NCBI GenBank assembly: GCA_033398695.1
Contig: CM065801.1
Span: 107,315,170-107,379,169, forward strand
Length of the DNA: 64,000 nucleotides
Direction of reading: 5' to 3'
From: Orobanche coerulescens
Taxonomy: Eukaryota > Streptophyta > Magnoliopsida > Lamiales > Orobanchaceae
Under the pieces are notes generated by a model. It had not been told where the DNA came from, ran no database searches, and saw only the letters and a list, made by a program, of their open reading frames with translations. This document shows positions 11,010 through 24,500 of the stretch, piece after piece. The position numbers and the translations under genes are program-made. Position 1 is the stretch's first letter. Each line of letters begins with the position of its first letter.

Positions 11010-13037
11010 TGTAATATCCGTAATTTTCCATTTTTAGCAGTTTCCATTTTTGGTGTATGTGTATTTTTATCGACTCGCTTGTAACCGTTTCGACATTTTG
11101 AATCTACTTTATTCTTGGAGTTTTTCCATTTGGACGAGTTTTGGTGATGTTTTCACGTAATTTCATTTTATGACATGTTTTGCCGTATGAACGTTCGATT
11201 CTCATAAAACTCGTTCGTTTTCGTTGTTTCTTGGGTTGTAAAAGTCCGTATGGTTGAGTTGGTCATGTTGAGACTTCCGGTTTGTAAATCCGACGTCGTA
11301 TCGTGATTTTCGGACGCTTGGGTCATTTTCGTAATTTCCTATAAATTTAGGGAAATTCATCTCCTTGTCGTATTTTGGATTCCTCGGTAGTTGGAAGTGC
11401 ATTTGCTTTCGAGCACTCAGCTTCGTTGTTATGAATACCTCGTATTTACACTTTTGATTCTATCCTCGTGTTGTAGTTCGTCGTCGAATCGACTGTGCAG
11501 AATTGGTGTTCAGAACTGGGGTCTGTTACGTGCATAACGTACGTTATGCATGATCCATAACGTACGTTATGACCCTTCACAATTCAGTACAGACATTTGG
11601 TTACGTACGTTAACCAGCATTAGGTTACGTACGTAACCATCATAACGTACGTTAATAGCTTGTGTTAACGTACGTAACGCTACCGTCGGCTTTTAAACCT
11701 GACTTAACCTCAGTCAGTTTCTTTTCATTCTTCTTCAACCCTTCTCGCGACGTGAGTGTTCTTGAGTGCCTTTGGAGCGATTTGTCCAGAACAATCCTTG
11801 GATTTCCTTTAGAGATTGATTATTGTGTACCAAGGGAGATTAATCTACAACATTCGCATCTTCCATCAGTCGAATCCAAGGTATTTCCTCAGGAACCCTA
11901 ACTTTAATGAATTTGTGGTTTTTTCGGGATTCTAGGGTTTAGTTCCGAATTGTTCATCTATATATCGATATTCTTTATCGATTGTGATTATTGAGTGATT
12001 CTAAATCCAATTTCCTTGATTTTAATACGTGAATTATCAATACGGGGAGATTTTGCGTGAACCCTCGCCCGTATCGATTGAACGTCTATTATCGTGATTT
12101 GTAATCGGGGTTTTGGGAGTATTCCTTTCGATTATTGATGTCCGTTGGGACTGAGTTATGCTAATTCTTCGTTTAGGAACCGTTGTTTTCCATTCGGATC
12201 ATCCGTAGTCACTTTTCACTTCCGATTCTTCGAAGATGTCACAAAGGCAAGTACTTTACGTTTGTTTACATGTTCTAGTATTTGAATTATGGCTGTATCG
12301 TGGTTGTTGTGGATGGATATGTTTATGTTCACCTAGGGACGGTCCGACGGGGCCTCTAGGGATACGTATTTCCGTGAGTGTGCGTATCGTGAACTGTGGT
12401 TAACCACCCAGGGATGTCCGACGGGGCTCTGCGGGGTACGGTGGCCGTGAGTCTCGTACCAACGGTTAACTTTGAATTGTGATTTGTTGGAGATAATGTG
12501 TTTTGCGATTGTACATTGTAAATATTCCGGAATATAAAACGTTTTCAAAAATGATTTTTGGCGCATTATTCATCTGATTAGAATGTAGTTCAAATGGATT
12601 GTACTTGCACTAGCAGTTGTCGCTAACCCCTTAAATGGGGGAAATACTTTTTGTATTTCAGGTATTGATCGTGGGGACAAGCGAGCACCCGAGCCGTATG
12701 AGGATGATGGGCAAGCATGATATTGTCCAGAAGTTGATTATTGGTGTTCTGTCTGTCCATTATTATTGATGTCTGATTTTGGGATTCTGTATTATAAAAT
12801 TGGTTTAAGTACTCGAGTACTTCCGGTTTGAGTTTGTTAATGTTGTGTTCCCGTTTTGGGGAAATGGATTTGATGTCAGAATTTTATTTGTCGGTTATAG
12901 TCTTTTATTTAACTTGTCGTTTTATTTATGATGGTTTGTCGTTGTCGAATGTCTTGTTTGCTACGTTAGCCTGGTAGATTCCACAATGTGGGGTCCACGA
13001 CACTGTAATATGCCCCGAACGTCTTGCGGGTGTTACA
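11010..13037 (+). repeat. Chromovirus LTR 1 (5')
   Basis: A 2028-bp LTR with TGTAA...TTACA ends. It contains six ACGTACGT-core palindromes at about 11531-11678, just upstream of a TTTTAAAC that could act as a TATA element near 11693. The rest is non-coding; a short minus-strand open frame at 12333-12566 recurs in all three LTRs and is probably chance. Confidence 0.9.
11531..11680. promoter_or_regulatory. Cluster of ACGT-core palindromes in LTR 1
   Basis: Six palindromes share the core ACGTACGT. They include TGCATAACGTACGTTATGCA (11531-11550, perfect over 20 nt) and GGTTACGTACGTAACC (11623-11638, perfect over 16 nt). TACGTA is the A-box type of plant bZIP site. A role as enhancer, or as RNA hairpins if transcribed, is inferred. 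In LTRs 2 and 3 the matching sites mostly read ACGACGT. Confidence 0.55.
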
Positions 13038-13042
13038 GAATA

Positions 13043-13054
13043 TGGTATCAGAGC
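13043..13054 (+). other. Primer binding site, copy 1
   Basis: TGGTATCAGAGC begins five bases after the LTR end and is complementary to the 3' end of initiator tRNA-Met, the usual primer for plant chromoviruses. Confidence 0.85.
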
Positions 13055-13333
13055 TTAGGTTTATGGATACCTAGGCTGTCGGTTATTTGGGTCTATTTAA
13101 GTGTTGTTTTTGGGACAGTATCACTGCTATGCCATCATCTCAGTACGCCGGTGCTTGTAAGTTTTTCCTAACTTGATTCGTTTCGCTTTTCTGTTCTATT
13201 CCTGTCTTAGTATCTTGTTGCGTTTTGCGTTTGAATTGTACTTACCCGTTACTTCTTCAGAATTCCTGCTGGTAGAGGGCGCGGACGCGGTCGCGGACGC
13301 GGTAGGGGACGTGGCGCAGCTGGTGGGGCGGCC

Positions 13334-14400
13334 ATGTCCGATCACTCGGGAACTGATTCGGCGATGCCTTCTTTGTCGGACAGTGTTCCCCCTAGTTCCG
13401 GAGGTCAGCAGGACTACCGCTAGCTCCGTAATGCACATGAGAATGTTGGAGTGGCCAACATTACGCAACAAGTAGCGAACCGATGACACTATCGACTCAG
13501 CCGTTCTAGTCGGCCAAGCTAATGCCAACCCGATTCCGCCTACCGGATCCGGGCGGTGATAAGTTACTTCAGACGTGATTCGTATCGTCCTCCGCAGCTT
13601 GATGGTGCTTCCACCCTCGGTTGGGAGAATTGGCTATTCGAGATGGAGAAAGTATTCGAGGCTGCTAATTGTTACGAGGAGAGGAAAGTACCCATTGCCC
13701 ATTACTTCCTCGCCAAAGAGGCGGCAACGTGGTGGCAAGCGGTGAAACCGCGTGGCCGGCACCACGTGACAGAGTTTCGGATCCGATGGAAGATGAATTT
13801 TGCCCATGGCCAGTGAAAGAGGGGAGAATCCGAGCCTTCTTTGAGGCTAAGCCCCAAGATGTTCCTATTTCTCAAGCTATCAAGGACTACAATCAACAGC
13901 TGCATTATGTGAGGAACCAAGTCCGAGATGAGCTTGATAAGATCCGCCACTTTGATATGCGGATGAAACCGAGGGTGCGCCACTACATGTCTGGTCTGGG
14001 GTGCACGACTCTGAAAGAATATCAGAATAAGGCGATGGCTTATGAGATGTCGTTTTCTGCGACAGAGACGGCAACCAAAGGAAAGAAACAGAAAACCGCC
14101 GGTCAGTTTTCGGGAGGCAAGTCAGGAGGGTATCCGAAGACTCAGTCTGGTTCGCGAGTCTTCGGGAGTCAGTTGCCATCAGTTGGGCGAGGAAACGGTT
14201 CTAGGTCTGCTCCTGCTGGTTCCGTTCGTGGTCCTACGTGCTTCAATTGTAGTCGTACGGGCCACATGATGAGTGAGTGTGATAGGCCTCCGATTCAGTG
14301 TCTTGATTGTGGTCGGATGGGTCATTGTGCCAAGTTCTGTACGGATGCAGCTTGAGCTCTAATTACTCAGATATCAGCCCCAGCCGCGGGAGAGCCGAGT
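13334..14400 (+). pseudogene. gag, chromovirus copy 1 (damaged)
   Basis: This is the structural capsid region. An Arg-Gly-rich lead-in (about 13270-13330) precedes it, then a gag capsid domain and two CCHC zinc knuckles near the end (CFNCSRTGHMMSEC and [14 protein letters not shown]). Compared with copy 2 it has several one-base and few-base losses between about 13410 and 13790, splitting the frame into 13556-13816 and 13669-14355. A TGA at 14353-14355 stands where copy 2 reads CGA. No complete protein is possible as read. Confidence 0.85.
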
Positions 14401-17400
14401 GTGAATCAGGCACCGACAGTTCCTCAGCCGCAGCAGAGTTTTGGTAGAGGTCGAGGACGTGGTCAGCCTTCTAGAGGGGGAGCTTCTAGTGCGGGGTCTG
14501 TTCCGCCCCGAGTGTACGAGATGAGACGAGCAGGAGATCCTGACGCGACGGTGGCTACAGGTACCGTCCACATCCTTGATCATCCTGTTTCCGTATTGTT
14601 CGATTCTGGTGCTACGCATTCTTTTATATCTATGGATTGTGTGCGTCGTCTGCATGTTGATTGCCTAGTTGCTTGTGAGCCTTTTGTTGTTAAACTTCCT
14701 AGTGGGGATAGCATCGTGGGGGACCGTGAGATTAGAGATTTTTCTGTGAGTATCGCGGGGAGGGATTGGCCTTCTAATCTGATTGCGGTAGATATTAAGG
14801 ATGAGGATTTGATTCTGGGTGAGGATTGGCTGGACCGTCATGGGGCGATCATGAATTATAGAACGAGAACCGTTTCGATGTTAGCCTCTGACGGTACCGA
14901 GCATTCTTTTGTGGGGCGTAAGCGGAGTAGCCAGAGATTACTGATCAGCGCCTTGAGGGCGGTGAGACTTCTTAGGGGAGGTTGCACGGGTTATTGGTGT
15001 TACGCCTTGAGATCGGAAGAAGGGGGAGTCGAGCTCTCGTCTATTCCGGTAGTGTGTGAGTATCCTGATGTCTTTCCAGACGAGTTGTCGGGTTTGCCGC
15101 CAGACCGAGAAGTTGAGTTTACCGTCGATTTAGAGCCGGGTGCAGCCCCTATCTCTAAGACGCCATACCGTATGGCGCCTGCCGAGATGCTGGAGCTGAA
15201 GAAACAGTTGGGAGAGTTGCTAGACATGGGGTATATTCGACCGAGTGTTTCACCTTGGGGCGCACCAGTCCTGTTTGTGAAGAAGAAGGATGGGTCACTT
15301 CGTTTGTGTATCGACTACCGAGAGTTGAACAAAGTGACCATCAAAAACAAGTATCCGCTCCCGAGGATTGATGATTTGTTTGATCAGTTGCAAGGGGCAA
15401 CTGTGTTTTCGAAGATTGATTTGAGATCGGGGTATTATCAGCTCCGAGTGAAGGATACCGACATTCCGAAGACGGCTTTTCGGACGAGATACGGTCACTA
15501 CGAGTTTGTGGTTATGCCTTTTGGACTAACTAACGCCCCAGCCCTGTTCATGCAGCTTATGAACAAAGTCTTTATCGAGTACCTCAATAAGTGTGTAGTC
15601 GTTTTTATCGATGACATCCTGATTTACTCGAGGAGCGAGGAGGAGCACGCCCGTCATTTGCATATCATGTTAGATATTTTGAGAACTCAGCATCTTTTTG
15701 CGAAGTTCTCAAAATTCGAGTTTTGGTTGCGGGAGGTAATGTTTCTCGGTCATGTGAGCTCGGCCGAGGGTGTTCATGTGGACCCACATAAGGTAGAGGC
15801 AGTGTTGGATTGGGCGCCGCCCAAGAATGTGAAGGAGGTCTGCAGTTTTCTGGGGTTAGCCGGGTATTACCGTAGATTCATCGAGGGGTTCTCTAAGCTC
15901 GCTCGACCGCTGACTCAGTTGTTACAGAAGTCAGAGAAGTTTGTGTGGACCGATGAGAGGCAGAATAGTTTTGAGGAATTGAAGAAGCGGTTGACGACCG
16001 CTCCCGTTTTGTCTTTACCGAGTGGTAATGATGGTTTCTCAGTTTTCAGTGATGCTTCGTGCCAAGGGCTCGGATGCGTACTTATGCAGCACGAGAGGAC
16101 GATTGCCTATGCTTCCGTCACCGAAACCGCTGATTTGAATTACCTACGCACGATCTTGAGTTGGCCTTGATTGTATTTGCGTTGAAGATCTGGCATCATT
16201 ACTTGTATGGATCGTCGTGTCAGATTTTCACCGATCACAAGAGCCTGAAGTACATTTTCACGCAGAAGGAGCTTAATATGAGACAGAGGAGATGGTTGGA
16301 ATTGATTAAGGATTACGATCTCGAGATCCTTTATCATCCGGGCAAGGCTAATGTGGTAGCAGATGCCTTGAGCCGGAAATCGGTATCGCTTCGGGCGCTT
16401 GAGTTACTCACGGCCCAGTCGGGACTTCAGCGAGTTTATGAGGTTGAGCATTGAGATTGTACTGCCAGAGAGTTCCGGGCAGTTGCGTACTCTTGAGATT
16501 TCTTCATCTCTGGTCGAGGACATTAAGTCGGGACAGTTAGAGGACCCGATGTTTATTCAGCTTCGAGAGAGTGTAGGGAAGGGGAAAGCCCCGGGATTCG
16601 TTATTCATGAGGACGGTGTGTTGAGATTCCGAGGTCGGTTGTGTGTTCCGAACGACTCGGAATTGAGACAGAGCATTATGCGAGAGGCTCATGCGTCACC
16701 TTACTCAGTCCATCCGGGCTCGAGTAAAATGTATAAAGATCTGAGGAAGAATTTCTGGTGGAACGACATGAAGAAGGAGGTAGTTCAGTTTGTGGCTAAG
16801 TGTTTGACTTGTCAGCAAGTCAAGATTGAACATCAGCGGCCAGCCGGGTTGTTGAAACCACTTCCCGTTCCAGAGTGGAAGTGGGAGGATATCTCTATGG
16901 ATTTTGTCACAGGTTTGCCGAGGATGAAGACGGGTATGAATATGGTGTGGGTGATTGTAGACCGGCTGACTAAGTCGACGCATTTTCTGGGCATCAAGGA
17001 TACTTGGGGACCAGAAAAGTTGGCTCGTATTTTTATCGCGCAGATAGTGAGACTTCATGGTACACCGAGGACCATTATTTCAGACAGAGATGGCCGATTT
17101 GTATCGCATTTTTGGCAGGCGGTACATAAGACATTGGGGACACAGTTACGTTTGAGCACTTCGCTCCATCCCCAGACCGATGGGTAGTCCGAACGTACCA
17201 TTCAGACGTTCGAGGATTTGTTGCGCGCGTGTGCGTTAGACTGGAGTAGTGACTGGGAGGAACATCTGGCCTTGATTGAGTTTACTTATAATAATAGCTG
17301 GCACGCATCGATTAAGATGGCACCATATGAGGCACTTTATGGACGACATTGCCGATCGCCGATATGTTGGGATGAGCCATCCGATCTAGTCGGTACCGAG

Positions 17401-17940
17401 CCAGACCTTGTGTTAGAGACGAGGGAGAAAGTTGAATTGATTAGAAAGAGAATGTTGGCTGCTCAGAGTCGACAAAAGTCTTATGCGGATGTTAGGCGTC
17501 GACCCTTGGAGTTCGAGGTGGGAGATCATGTTCTGTTGAGGGTATCCTCGACGAAGGGAGTTTTCCATTTTGGGAAAAAGGGGAAGCTTAGTCCGAGGTA
17601 TATTGGGCCCTTCGAGATATTGGAGAGAGTCGGTGAGTTGGCATACCGTTTAGCTTTGCCTCCGTCGTTGAGTCATGTTCATAGCGTATTTCACGTCTCC
17701 CAGCTGAGGAAGTATGTTCTGGACCCGTCCCACATTATTGATTTTGGAGACGTGGAGATCGAGAAGGATGTTACGTTCGAGGAGAGGCCCGTTAAGATTT
17801 TGGAGCGTCGAGACAAACAGTTAAGGCACAAAACCATTCCTTTGGTTAAGGTGCAATGGTCGAGACACGAAGTAGAAGAAGCGACTTTGGAGTTAGAGGA
17901 GGATATGCGTTCGAGACACCCCAAGCTTTTTGATTCTTAA
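14401..17940 (+). pseudogene. pol, chromovirus copy 1 (broken)
   Basis: Domains in order: aspartic protease (DSGATHSF, about 14605), reverse transcriptase ([10 protein letters not shown]; catalytic FIDDILIYS, about 15604), RNase H, integrase zinc domain and DDE core, the GPF motif ([12 protein letters not shown], about 17590) and a chromodomain-like tail (about 17790-17925) that would target integration to heterochromatin. Open to 16170, where indels near 16120 break the RNase H frame. Another small deletion lies near 16434, and a TAG at 17185-17187 replaces CAG of copy 2 in the integrase core. The remainder, 17218-17940, is open. No single polyprotein can be read. Confidence 0.9.
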
Positions 17941-17975
17941 GTTTCGGGACGAAACTTTATTTTAGAGGGGGAGAA
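17939..17975 (+). other. Inverted repeat and polypurine tract, copy 1
   Basis: The near-palindrome AAGTTTCGGGACGAAACTT (17939-17957) follows the pol stop and is followed by the polypurine tract AGAGGGGGAGAA at the LTR edge. The tract primes plus-strand DNA synthesis. The inverted repeat could form a stem and is shared with the non-coding element at 33365-47507. Confidence 0.75.
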
Positions 17976-19994
17976 TGTAATATCCGTAATTTTTCCATTT
18001 TTAGCAGTTTCCATTTTTGGTGTATGTGTATTTTTATCGACTCGCTTGTAAGCGTTTCGACATTTTGAATCTACTTTATTCTTGGAGTTTTTCCATTTGG
18101 ACGAGTTTTGGTGATGTTTTCACGTAATTTCATTTTATGACATGTTTTGCCGTATGAACGTTCGATTCTCGTAAAACTCGTTCGTTTTCGTTGTTTCTTG
18201 GGTTGTAAAAGTCCGTATGGTTGAGTTGGTCATGTTGAGACTTCCGGTTTGTAAATCCGACGTCGTATCATGATTTTCGGACGCTTGGGTCGTTTTCGTA
18301 ATTTCCTATAAATTTAGGGAAATTCATCTCCTTGTCGTATTTTGGATTCCTCGGTAGTTGGAAGTGCATTTGCTTTCGAGCACTCAGCTTCGTTGTTATG
18401 AATACCTCGTATTTACACTTTTGATTCTATCCTCGTGTTGTAGTTCGTCGTCGAATCGATGCGTGGTGGTGTTCGGGACCGTGCATTACGTGCATAACGA
18501 CGTTATGCATGATCCATAACGACGTTATCACCCTTCACAATTCAAGAAAGACATTTGGTTACGACGTTAACCAAAGATTGGGTTACGACGTAACCATCAT
18601 AACGTACGTTAACGGCTTGTGTTAAAGTAATGCATGCTTGTATCGGCGTTTTAAACCCGACTTAACCTCGCCAGTTTCTTTTCATTCTTCTTCAACCCTT
18701 CTCGCGACGTGAGTGTTCTTGAGTGCCTTTGGAGCGATTTGTCCAGAACAATCCTTGGATTTCCTTTAGAGATTGATTATTGTGTACCAAGGGAGATTAA
18801 TCTACAACATTCACATCTTCCATCAGTCGAATCCAAGGTATTTCCTCAGGAACCCTAACTTTAATGAATTTGGGGGTTTTTTGGGATTCTAGGGTTTAGT
18901 TCCGAATTGTTCATCTATATATCGATATTCTTTATCGATTGTGATTATTGAGTGATTCTAAATCCAATTTCCTTGATTTTAATCCGTGAATTATCAATAC
19001 GGGGAGATTTTGCGTGAACCCTCGCCCGTATCGATTGAACGTCTATTATCGTGATTTGTAATCGGGGTTTTGGGAGTATTCCTTTCGATTATTGATGTCC
19101 GTTGGGACTGAGTTATGCTAATTCTTCGTTTAGGAACCGTTGTTTTCCATTCGGATCATCCGTAGTCACTTTTCACTTCCGATTCTTCGAAGATGTCACA
19201 AAGGCAAGTACTTTACGTTTGTTTACATGTTCTAGTATTTGAATTATGGCTGTATCGTGGTTGTTGTGGATGGATATGTGTATGTTCACCTAGGGACGGT
19301 CCGACGGGGCCTCTTGGGATACATATTTCCGTGAGTGTGCGTATCGTGAACTGTGGTTAACCACCCAGGGATGTCCGACGGGGCTCTGCGGGGTACGGTG
19401 GCCGTGAGTCTCGTACCAACGGTTAACTTTGAATTGTGATTTGTTGGAGATAATGTGTTTTACGATTGTACATTGTAAATATTCCGGAATATAAAACGTT
19501 TTCAAAAATGATTTTTGGCGCATTATTCATCTGATTAGAATGTAGTTCAAATGGATTGTACTTGCACTAGCAGTTGTCGCTAACCCCTTAAATGGGGGAA
19601 ATACTTTTTGTATTTCAGGTATTGATCGTGGGGACAAGCGAGCACCTGAGCCATATGAGGATGATGGGCAAGCATGATATTGTCCAGAAGTTGATTATTG
19701 GTGTTCTGTCTGACCATTATTATTGATGTCTGATTTTGGGATTCTGTATTATAAAATTGGTTTAAGTACTCGAGTACTTCTAGTTTGAGTTTGTTAATGT
19801 TGTGTTCCCGTTTTGGGGAAATGGATTTGATGTCAGAATTTTATTTGTCGGTTATAGTCTTTTATTTAACTTGTCGTTTTATTTATGATGGTTTGTCGTT
19901 GTCGAATGTCTTGTTTGGTACATTAGCCTGGTAGATTCCACAGTGTGGGGTCCACGACACTGTAATATGCCCCGAACGTCTTGCGGGTGTTACA
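17976..19994 (+). repeat. Chromovirus LTR 2 (middle)
   Basis: A 2019-bp LTR between the two internal regions. It serves as 3' LTR of copy 1 and 5' LTR of copy 2. It has the same ends as LTR 1. In its palindrome region (about 18480-18640) four sites read ACGACGT and one keeps ACGTACGT. Confidence 0.9.
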
Positions 19995-19999
19995 GAATG

Positions 20000-20011
20000 T
20001 GGTATCAGAGC
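20000..20011 (+). other. Primer binding site, copy 2
   Basis: TGGTATCAGAGC follows the middle LTR at the same spacing as in copy 1 and matches the initiator tRNA-Met 3' end. Confidence 0.85.
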
Positions 20012-20290
20012 TTAGGTTTATGGATACCTAGGCTGTCGGTTATTTGGGTCTAGTTAAGTGTTGTTTTTGGTACAGTATCATTGCTATGCCATCATCTCAG
20101 TACGCCGATGCTCGTAAGTTTTTCCTAACTTGATTCGTTTCGCTGTTCTGTTCTATTCCTGTCTTAGTATCTTGTTGCGTTTTGCGTTTGAATTGTACTT
20201 ACCCGTTACTTCTTCAGAATTCCTGCTGGTAGAGGGCGCGGACGCGGTCGCGGACGCGGTAGCGGACGTGGCGCAGCCGGTGGGACGGCC

Positions 20291-21511
20291 ATGTCCTATC
20301 ACTCGGGAACTGATTCGGCGATGCCTTCTTTGTCGGACAGTGTTCCCCCTAGTTCCGGAGGTCAGCAGGACCAGTCTGCTAGCTCCGGTAATGCACATGA
20401 GAATGTTGGAGTGGCCAACATTCTGCAACAAGTAGCGAACCAGATGACGCTACTGACTCAGGCCGTTCTAGTCGGCCAAGCTAATGCCAACCCAGTTTCG
20501 CCTACTGGATCCGGCAGTGATAAGTTACTTCAAGACGTGATTCGTATGCATCCTCCGCAGTTTGATGGTGCTTCCGACACCTCTGGTTGGGAGAATTGGC
20601 TATTCGAGATGGAGAAAGTATTCGAGGCTGCTAATTGTTCTGAGGAGAGGAAAGTACCCATTTCCCAGTACTTCCTCGCCAAAGAGGCAGCAACGTGGTG
20701 GCAAGCGGTGAAACCGCGTGACCGGGCAGCCACGTGGACAGAGTTTCGGGATCTGATGGAAGATGAATTTTGCCCGTGGCCAGTGAAAGAGGGGAGAATC
20801 CAAGCCTTCTTTGAGGCTAAGCCCCAAGATGTTCCTATTTCTCAAGCTATCAAGGACTACAATCAACAGCTGCATTATGTGAGGAACCAAGTCCGAGATG
20901 AGCTTGATAAGATCCGCCACTTTGATATGCGGATGAAACCGAGGGTGCGCCACTACATGTCTGGTCTGGGGTGCACGACTTTGAAAGAATATCAGAATAA
21001 GGCGATGGCTTATGAGATGTCGTTTTCTGCGATAGAGACGGCAACCGAAGGAAAGAAACAGAAAACCGTCGGTCAGTTTTCGGGAGGCAAGTCAGGAGGG
21101 TATCCGAAGACTCAGTCTGGTTCGCGAGTCTTCGGGAGTCAGTTGCCATCAGTTGGGCGAGGAAACGGTTCTAGGTCTGCTCCTGCTGGTTCCGTTCGTG
21201 GTCCTACGTGCTTCAACTGTAGTCGTCCGGGCCACATGATGAGTGAGTGTGATAGGCCTCCGATTCAGTGTCTTGATTGTGGTCGGATGGGTCATTGTGC
21301 CAAGTTCTGTACAGATGCAGCTCGAGCTCCAATTACTCAGATATCAGCCCCAGCCGCGGGAGAGCTGAGTGTGAATCAGGCACCGACAGTTCCTCAGCCG
21401 CAGCAGAGTTTTGGTAGAGGTCGAGGACGTGGTCAGCCTTCTAGAGGGGGAGCTTCTAGTGCGGGTCCATTCCGCCCGAGTGTACGAGATGAGACGAGCA
21501 GGAGATCCTGA
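20291..21511 (+). CDS. gag, chromovirus copy 2 (open frame)
   Basis: A 406-residue capsid/nucleocapsid frame that would package element RNA. It holds a gag capsid domain in the first two thirds and two CCHC zinc knuckles ([14 protein letters not shown] and [14 protein letters not shown]) at about residues 308-342. The ATG at 20291 is the first Met of the open stretch, but the same frame is open upstream through an Arg-Gly-rich segment from about 20221, so the true start may differ. In copy 1 the region between gag and protease is 2 nt longer near 14500, placing gag and pol in one frame. Here that 2-nt difference ends gag at 21511 and separates it from pol. Confidence 0.8.
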   Translation: MSYHSGTDSAMPSLSDSVPPSSGGQQDQSASSGNAHENVGVANILQQVANQMTLLTQAVLVGQANANPVSPTGSGSDKLLQDVIRMHPPQFDGASDTSGWENWLFEMEKVFEAANCSEERKVPISQYFLAKEAATWWQAVKPRDRAATWTEFRDLMEDEFCPWPVKEGRIQAFFEAKPQDVPISQAIKDYNQQLHYVRNQVRDELDKIRHFDMRMKPRVRHYMSGLGCTTLKEYQNKAMAYEMSFSAIETATEGKKQKTVGQFSGGKSGGYPKTQSGSRVFGSQLPSVGRGNGSRSAPAGSVRGPTCFNCSRPGHMMSECDRPPIQCLDCGRMGHCAKFCTDAARAPITQISAPAAGELSVNQAPTVPQPQQSFGRGRGRGQPSRGGASSAGPFRPSVRDETSRRS

Positions 21512-24500
21512 CGCGACGGTGGCCACAGGTACCGTCCACATCCTTGATCATCCTGTTTCCGTATTGTTCGATTCTGGTGCTACGCATTCTTTTATATCTA
21601 TGGATTGTGTGCGTCGTCTGCATGTTGATTGCCTAGTTGCTTGTGAGCCTTTTGTTGTTAAACTTCCTAGTGGGGATAGCATCGTGGGGGACCGTGAGAT
21701 TAGAGATTTTTCTGTGAGTATCGCGGGGAGGGATTGGCCTTCTAATCTGATTGCGGTAGATATTAAGGATGAGGATTTGATTCTGGGTGAGGATTGGCTG
21801 GACCGTCATGGGGCGATCATGAATTATAGAACGAGAACCGTTTCGATGTTAGCCTCTGACGGTACCGAGCATTCTTTTGTGGGGCGTAAGCGGAGTAGCC
21901 AGAGATTACTGATCAGCGCCTTGAGGGCGGTGAGACTTCTTCGGGGAGGTTGCACGGGTTATTGGTGTTACGCCTTGAGATCGGAAGAAGGGGGAGTCGA
22001 GCTCTCGTCTATTCCGGTAGTGTGTGAGTATCCTGATGTCTTTCCAGACGAGTTGTCGGGTTTGCCGCCAGACCGAGAAGTTGAGTTTACCGTCGATTTA
22101 GAGCCGGGTGCAGCCCCTATCTCTAAGACGCCATACCGTATGGCGCCTGCCGAGATGCTGGAGCTGAAGAAACAGTTGGGAGAGTTGCTAGACATGGGGT
22201 ATATTCGACCGAGTGTTTCACCTTGGGGCGCACCGGTCCTGTTTGTGAAGAAGAAGGATGGGTCACTTCGTTTGTGTATCGACTACCGAGAGTTGAACAA
22301 AGTGACCATCAAAAACAAGTATCCGCTCCCGAGGATTGATGATTTGTTTGATCAGTTGCAAGGGGCAACTGTGTTTTCGAAGATTGATTTGAGATCGGGG
22401 TATTATCAGCTCCGAGTGAAGGATACCGACATTCCGAAGACGGCTTTTCGGACGAGATACGGTCACTACGAGTTTGTGGTTATGCCTTTTGGACTAACTA
22501 ACGCCCCAGCCATGTTCATGCAGCTTATGAACAAAGTCTTTATCGAGTACCTCGATAAGTGTGTAGTCGTTTTTATCGATGACATCCTGATTTACTCGAG
22601 GAGCGAGGAGGAGCACGCCCGTCATTTGCATATCGTGTTAGATATTTTGAGAACTCGGCATCTTTTTGCGAAGTTCTCAAAATGCGAGTTTTGGTTGCGG
22701 GAGGTAATGTTTCTAGGTCATGTGATCTCGGCCGAGGGTGTTCATGTGGACCCACATAAGGTAGAGGCAGTGTTGGATTGGGCGCCGCCCAAGAATGTGA
22801 AGGAGGTCCGCAGTTTTCTGGGGTTAGCCGGGTATTACCGTAGATTCGTCGAGGGGTTCTCTAAGCTCGCTCGACCGCTGACTTAGTTGTTACAGAAGTC
22901 AGAGAAGTTTGTGTGGACCGATGAGAGGCAGAATAGTTTTGAGGAATTGAAGAAGCGGTTGACGACCGCTCCCGTTTAGGCTTTACCGAGTGGTAATGAT
23001 GGTTTCTAAGTTTTCAGTGATGCTTCGTGCCAAGGGCTCGGATGCGTACTTATGCAGCACGGGAGGACGATTGCCTATGCTTCCCGTCAGCTGAAACCGT
23101 ACGAGATGAATTACCCTACGCACGATCTTGAGTTGGCCGCAGTTGTATTTGCGTTGAAGATCTGGCGTCATTACTTGTATGGCTCGTCGTGTTAGATTTT
23201 CACCGATCACAAGAGTCTGAAGTACATTTTCACGCAGAAGGAGATTAATATGAGACAGAGGAGATGGTTGGAATTGATTAAAAATTACGATCTCGAGATC
23301 CTTTATCATCCGGGCATGGCTAATGTGGTAGCAGATGCCTTGAGCCGGAAATCGGTATCGCTTCGGGCGCTTGAGTTACTCACGGCCCAGTCGGGACTTC
23401 AGCGAGAGTTTATGAGGTTGAGCATTGAGATTGTACTGCCAGAGAGTTCCGGGCAGTTGCGTACTCTTGAGATTTCTTCATCTCTGGTCGAGGACATTAA
23501 GTCGGGACAGTTAGAGGACCCGATGTTTATTCAGCTTCGAGAGAGTGTAGGGAAGGGAAAAGCCCCGGGATTCGTTATTCATGAGGAAGGTGTGTTGAGA
23601 TTCCGAGGTCGGTTGTGTGTTCCGAACGACTCGGAATTGAGACAGAGCATTATGCGAGAGGCTCATGCGTCACCTTACTCAGTCCATCCGGGCTCGAGTA
23701 AAATGTATAAAGATCTGAGGAAGAATTTCTGGTGGAACGACATGAAGAAGGAGGTAGTTCAGTTTGTGGCTAAGTGTTTGACTTGTCAGCAAGTCAAGAT
23801 TGAACATCAGCGGCCAGCCGGGTTGTTGAAACCACTTCCCGTTCCAGAGTGGAAGTGGGAGGATATCTCTATGGATTTTGTCACAGGTTTGCCGAGGACG
23901 AAGACGGGTATGAATATGGTGTGGGTGATTGTAGACCGACTGACTAAGTCGACGCATTTTATGGGCATCAAGGATACTTGGGGACCAGAAAAGTTGGCTC
24001 GTATTTTTATCGCGCAGATAGTGAGACTTCATGGTACACCGAGGACCATTATTTCAGACAGAGATGGCCGATTTGTATCGCATTTTTGGCAGGCGGTACA
24101 TAAGACATTGGGGACACAGTTACGTTTGAGCACTTCGTTCCATCCCCAGACCGATGGGCAGTCCGAACGTACCATTCAGACGTTCGAGGATTTGTTGCGC
24201 GCGTGTGCGTTAGACTGGAGTAGTGACTGGGAGGAACATCTGGCCTTGATTGAGTTTACTTATAATAATAGCTGGCACGCATCGATTAAGATGGCACCAT
24301 ATGAGGCACTTTATGGATGACGTTGCCGATCGCCGATATGTTGGGATGAGCCATCCGATCTAGTCGGTACCGATCCAGACCTTGTGTTAGAGACGAGGGA
24401 GAAAGTTGAATTGATTAGAAAGAGAATGTTGGCTGCTCAGAGTCGACAAAAGTCTTATGCGGATGTTAGGCGTCGACCCTTGGAGTTCGATGTGGGAGAT

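Noticed and set aside
12333..12566. 77-residue minus-strand frame found in all three chromovirus LTRs (also 19290 and 26262)
   Set aside because: Repetition reflects LTR identity. There is no domain, and LTR DNA of this type is not expected to code.
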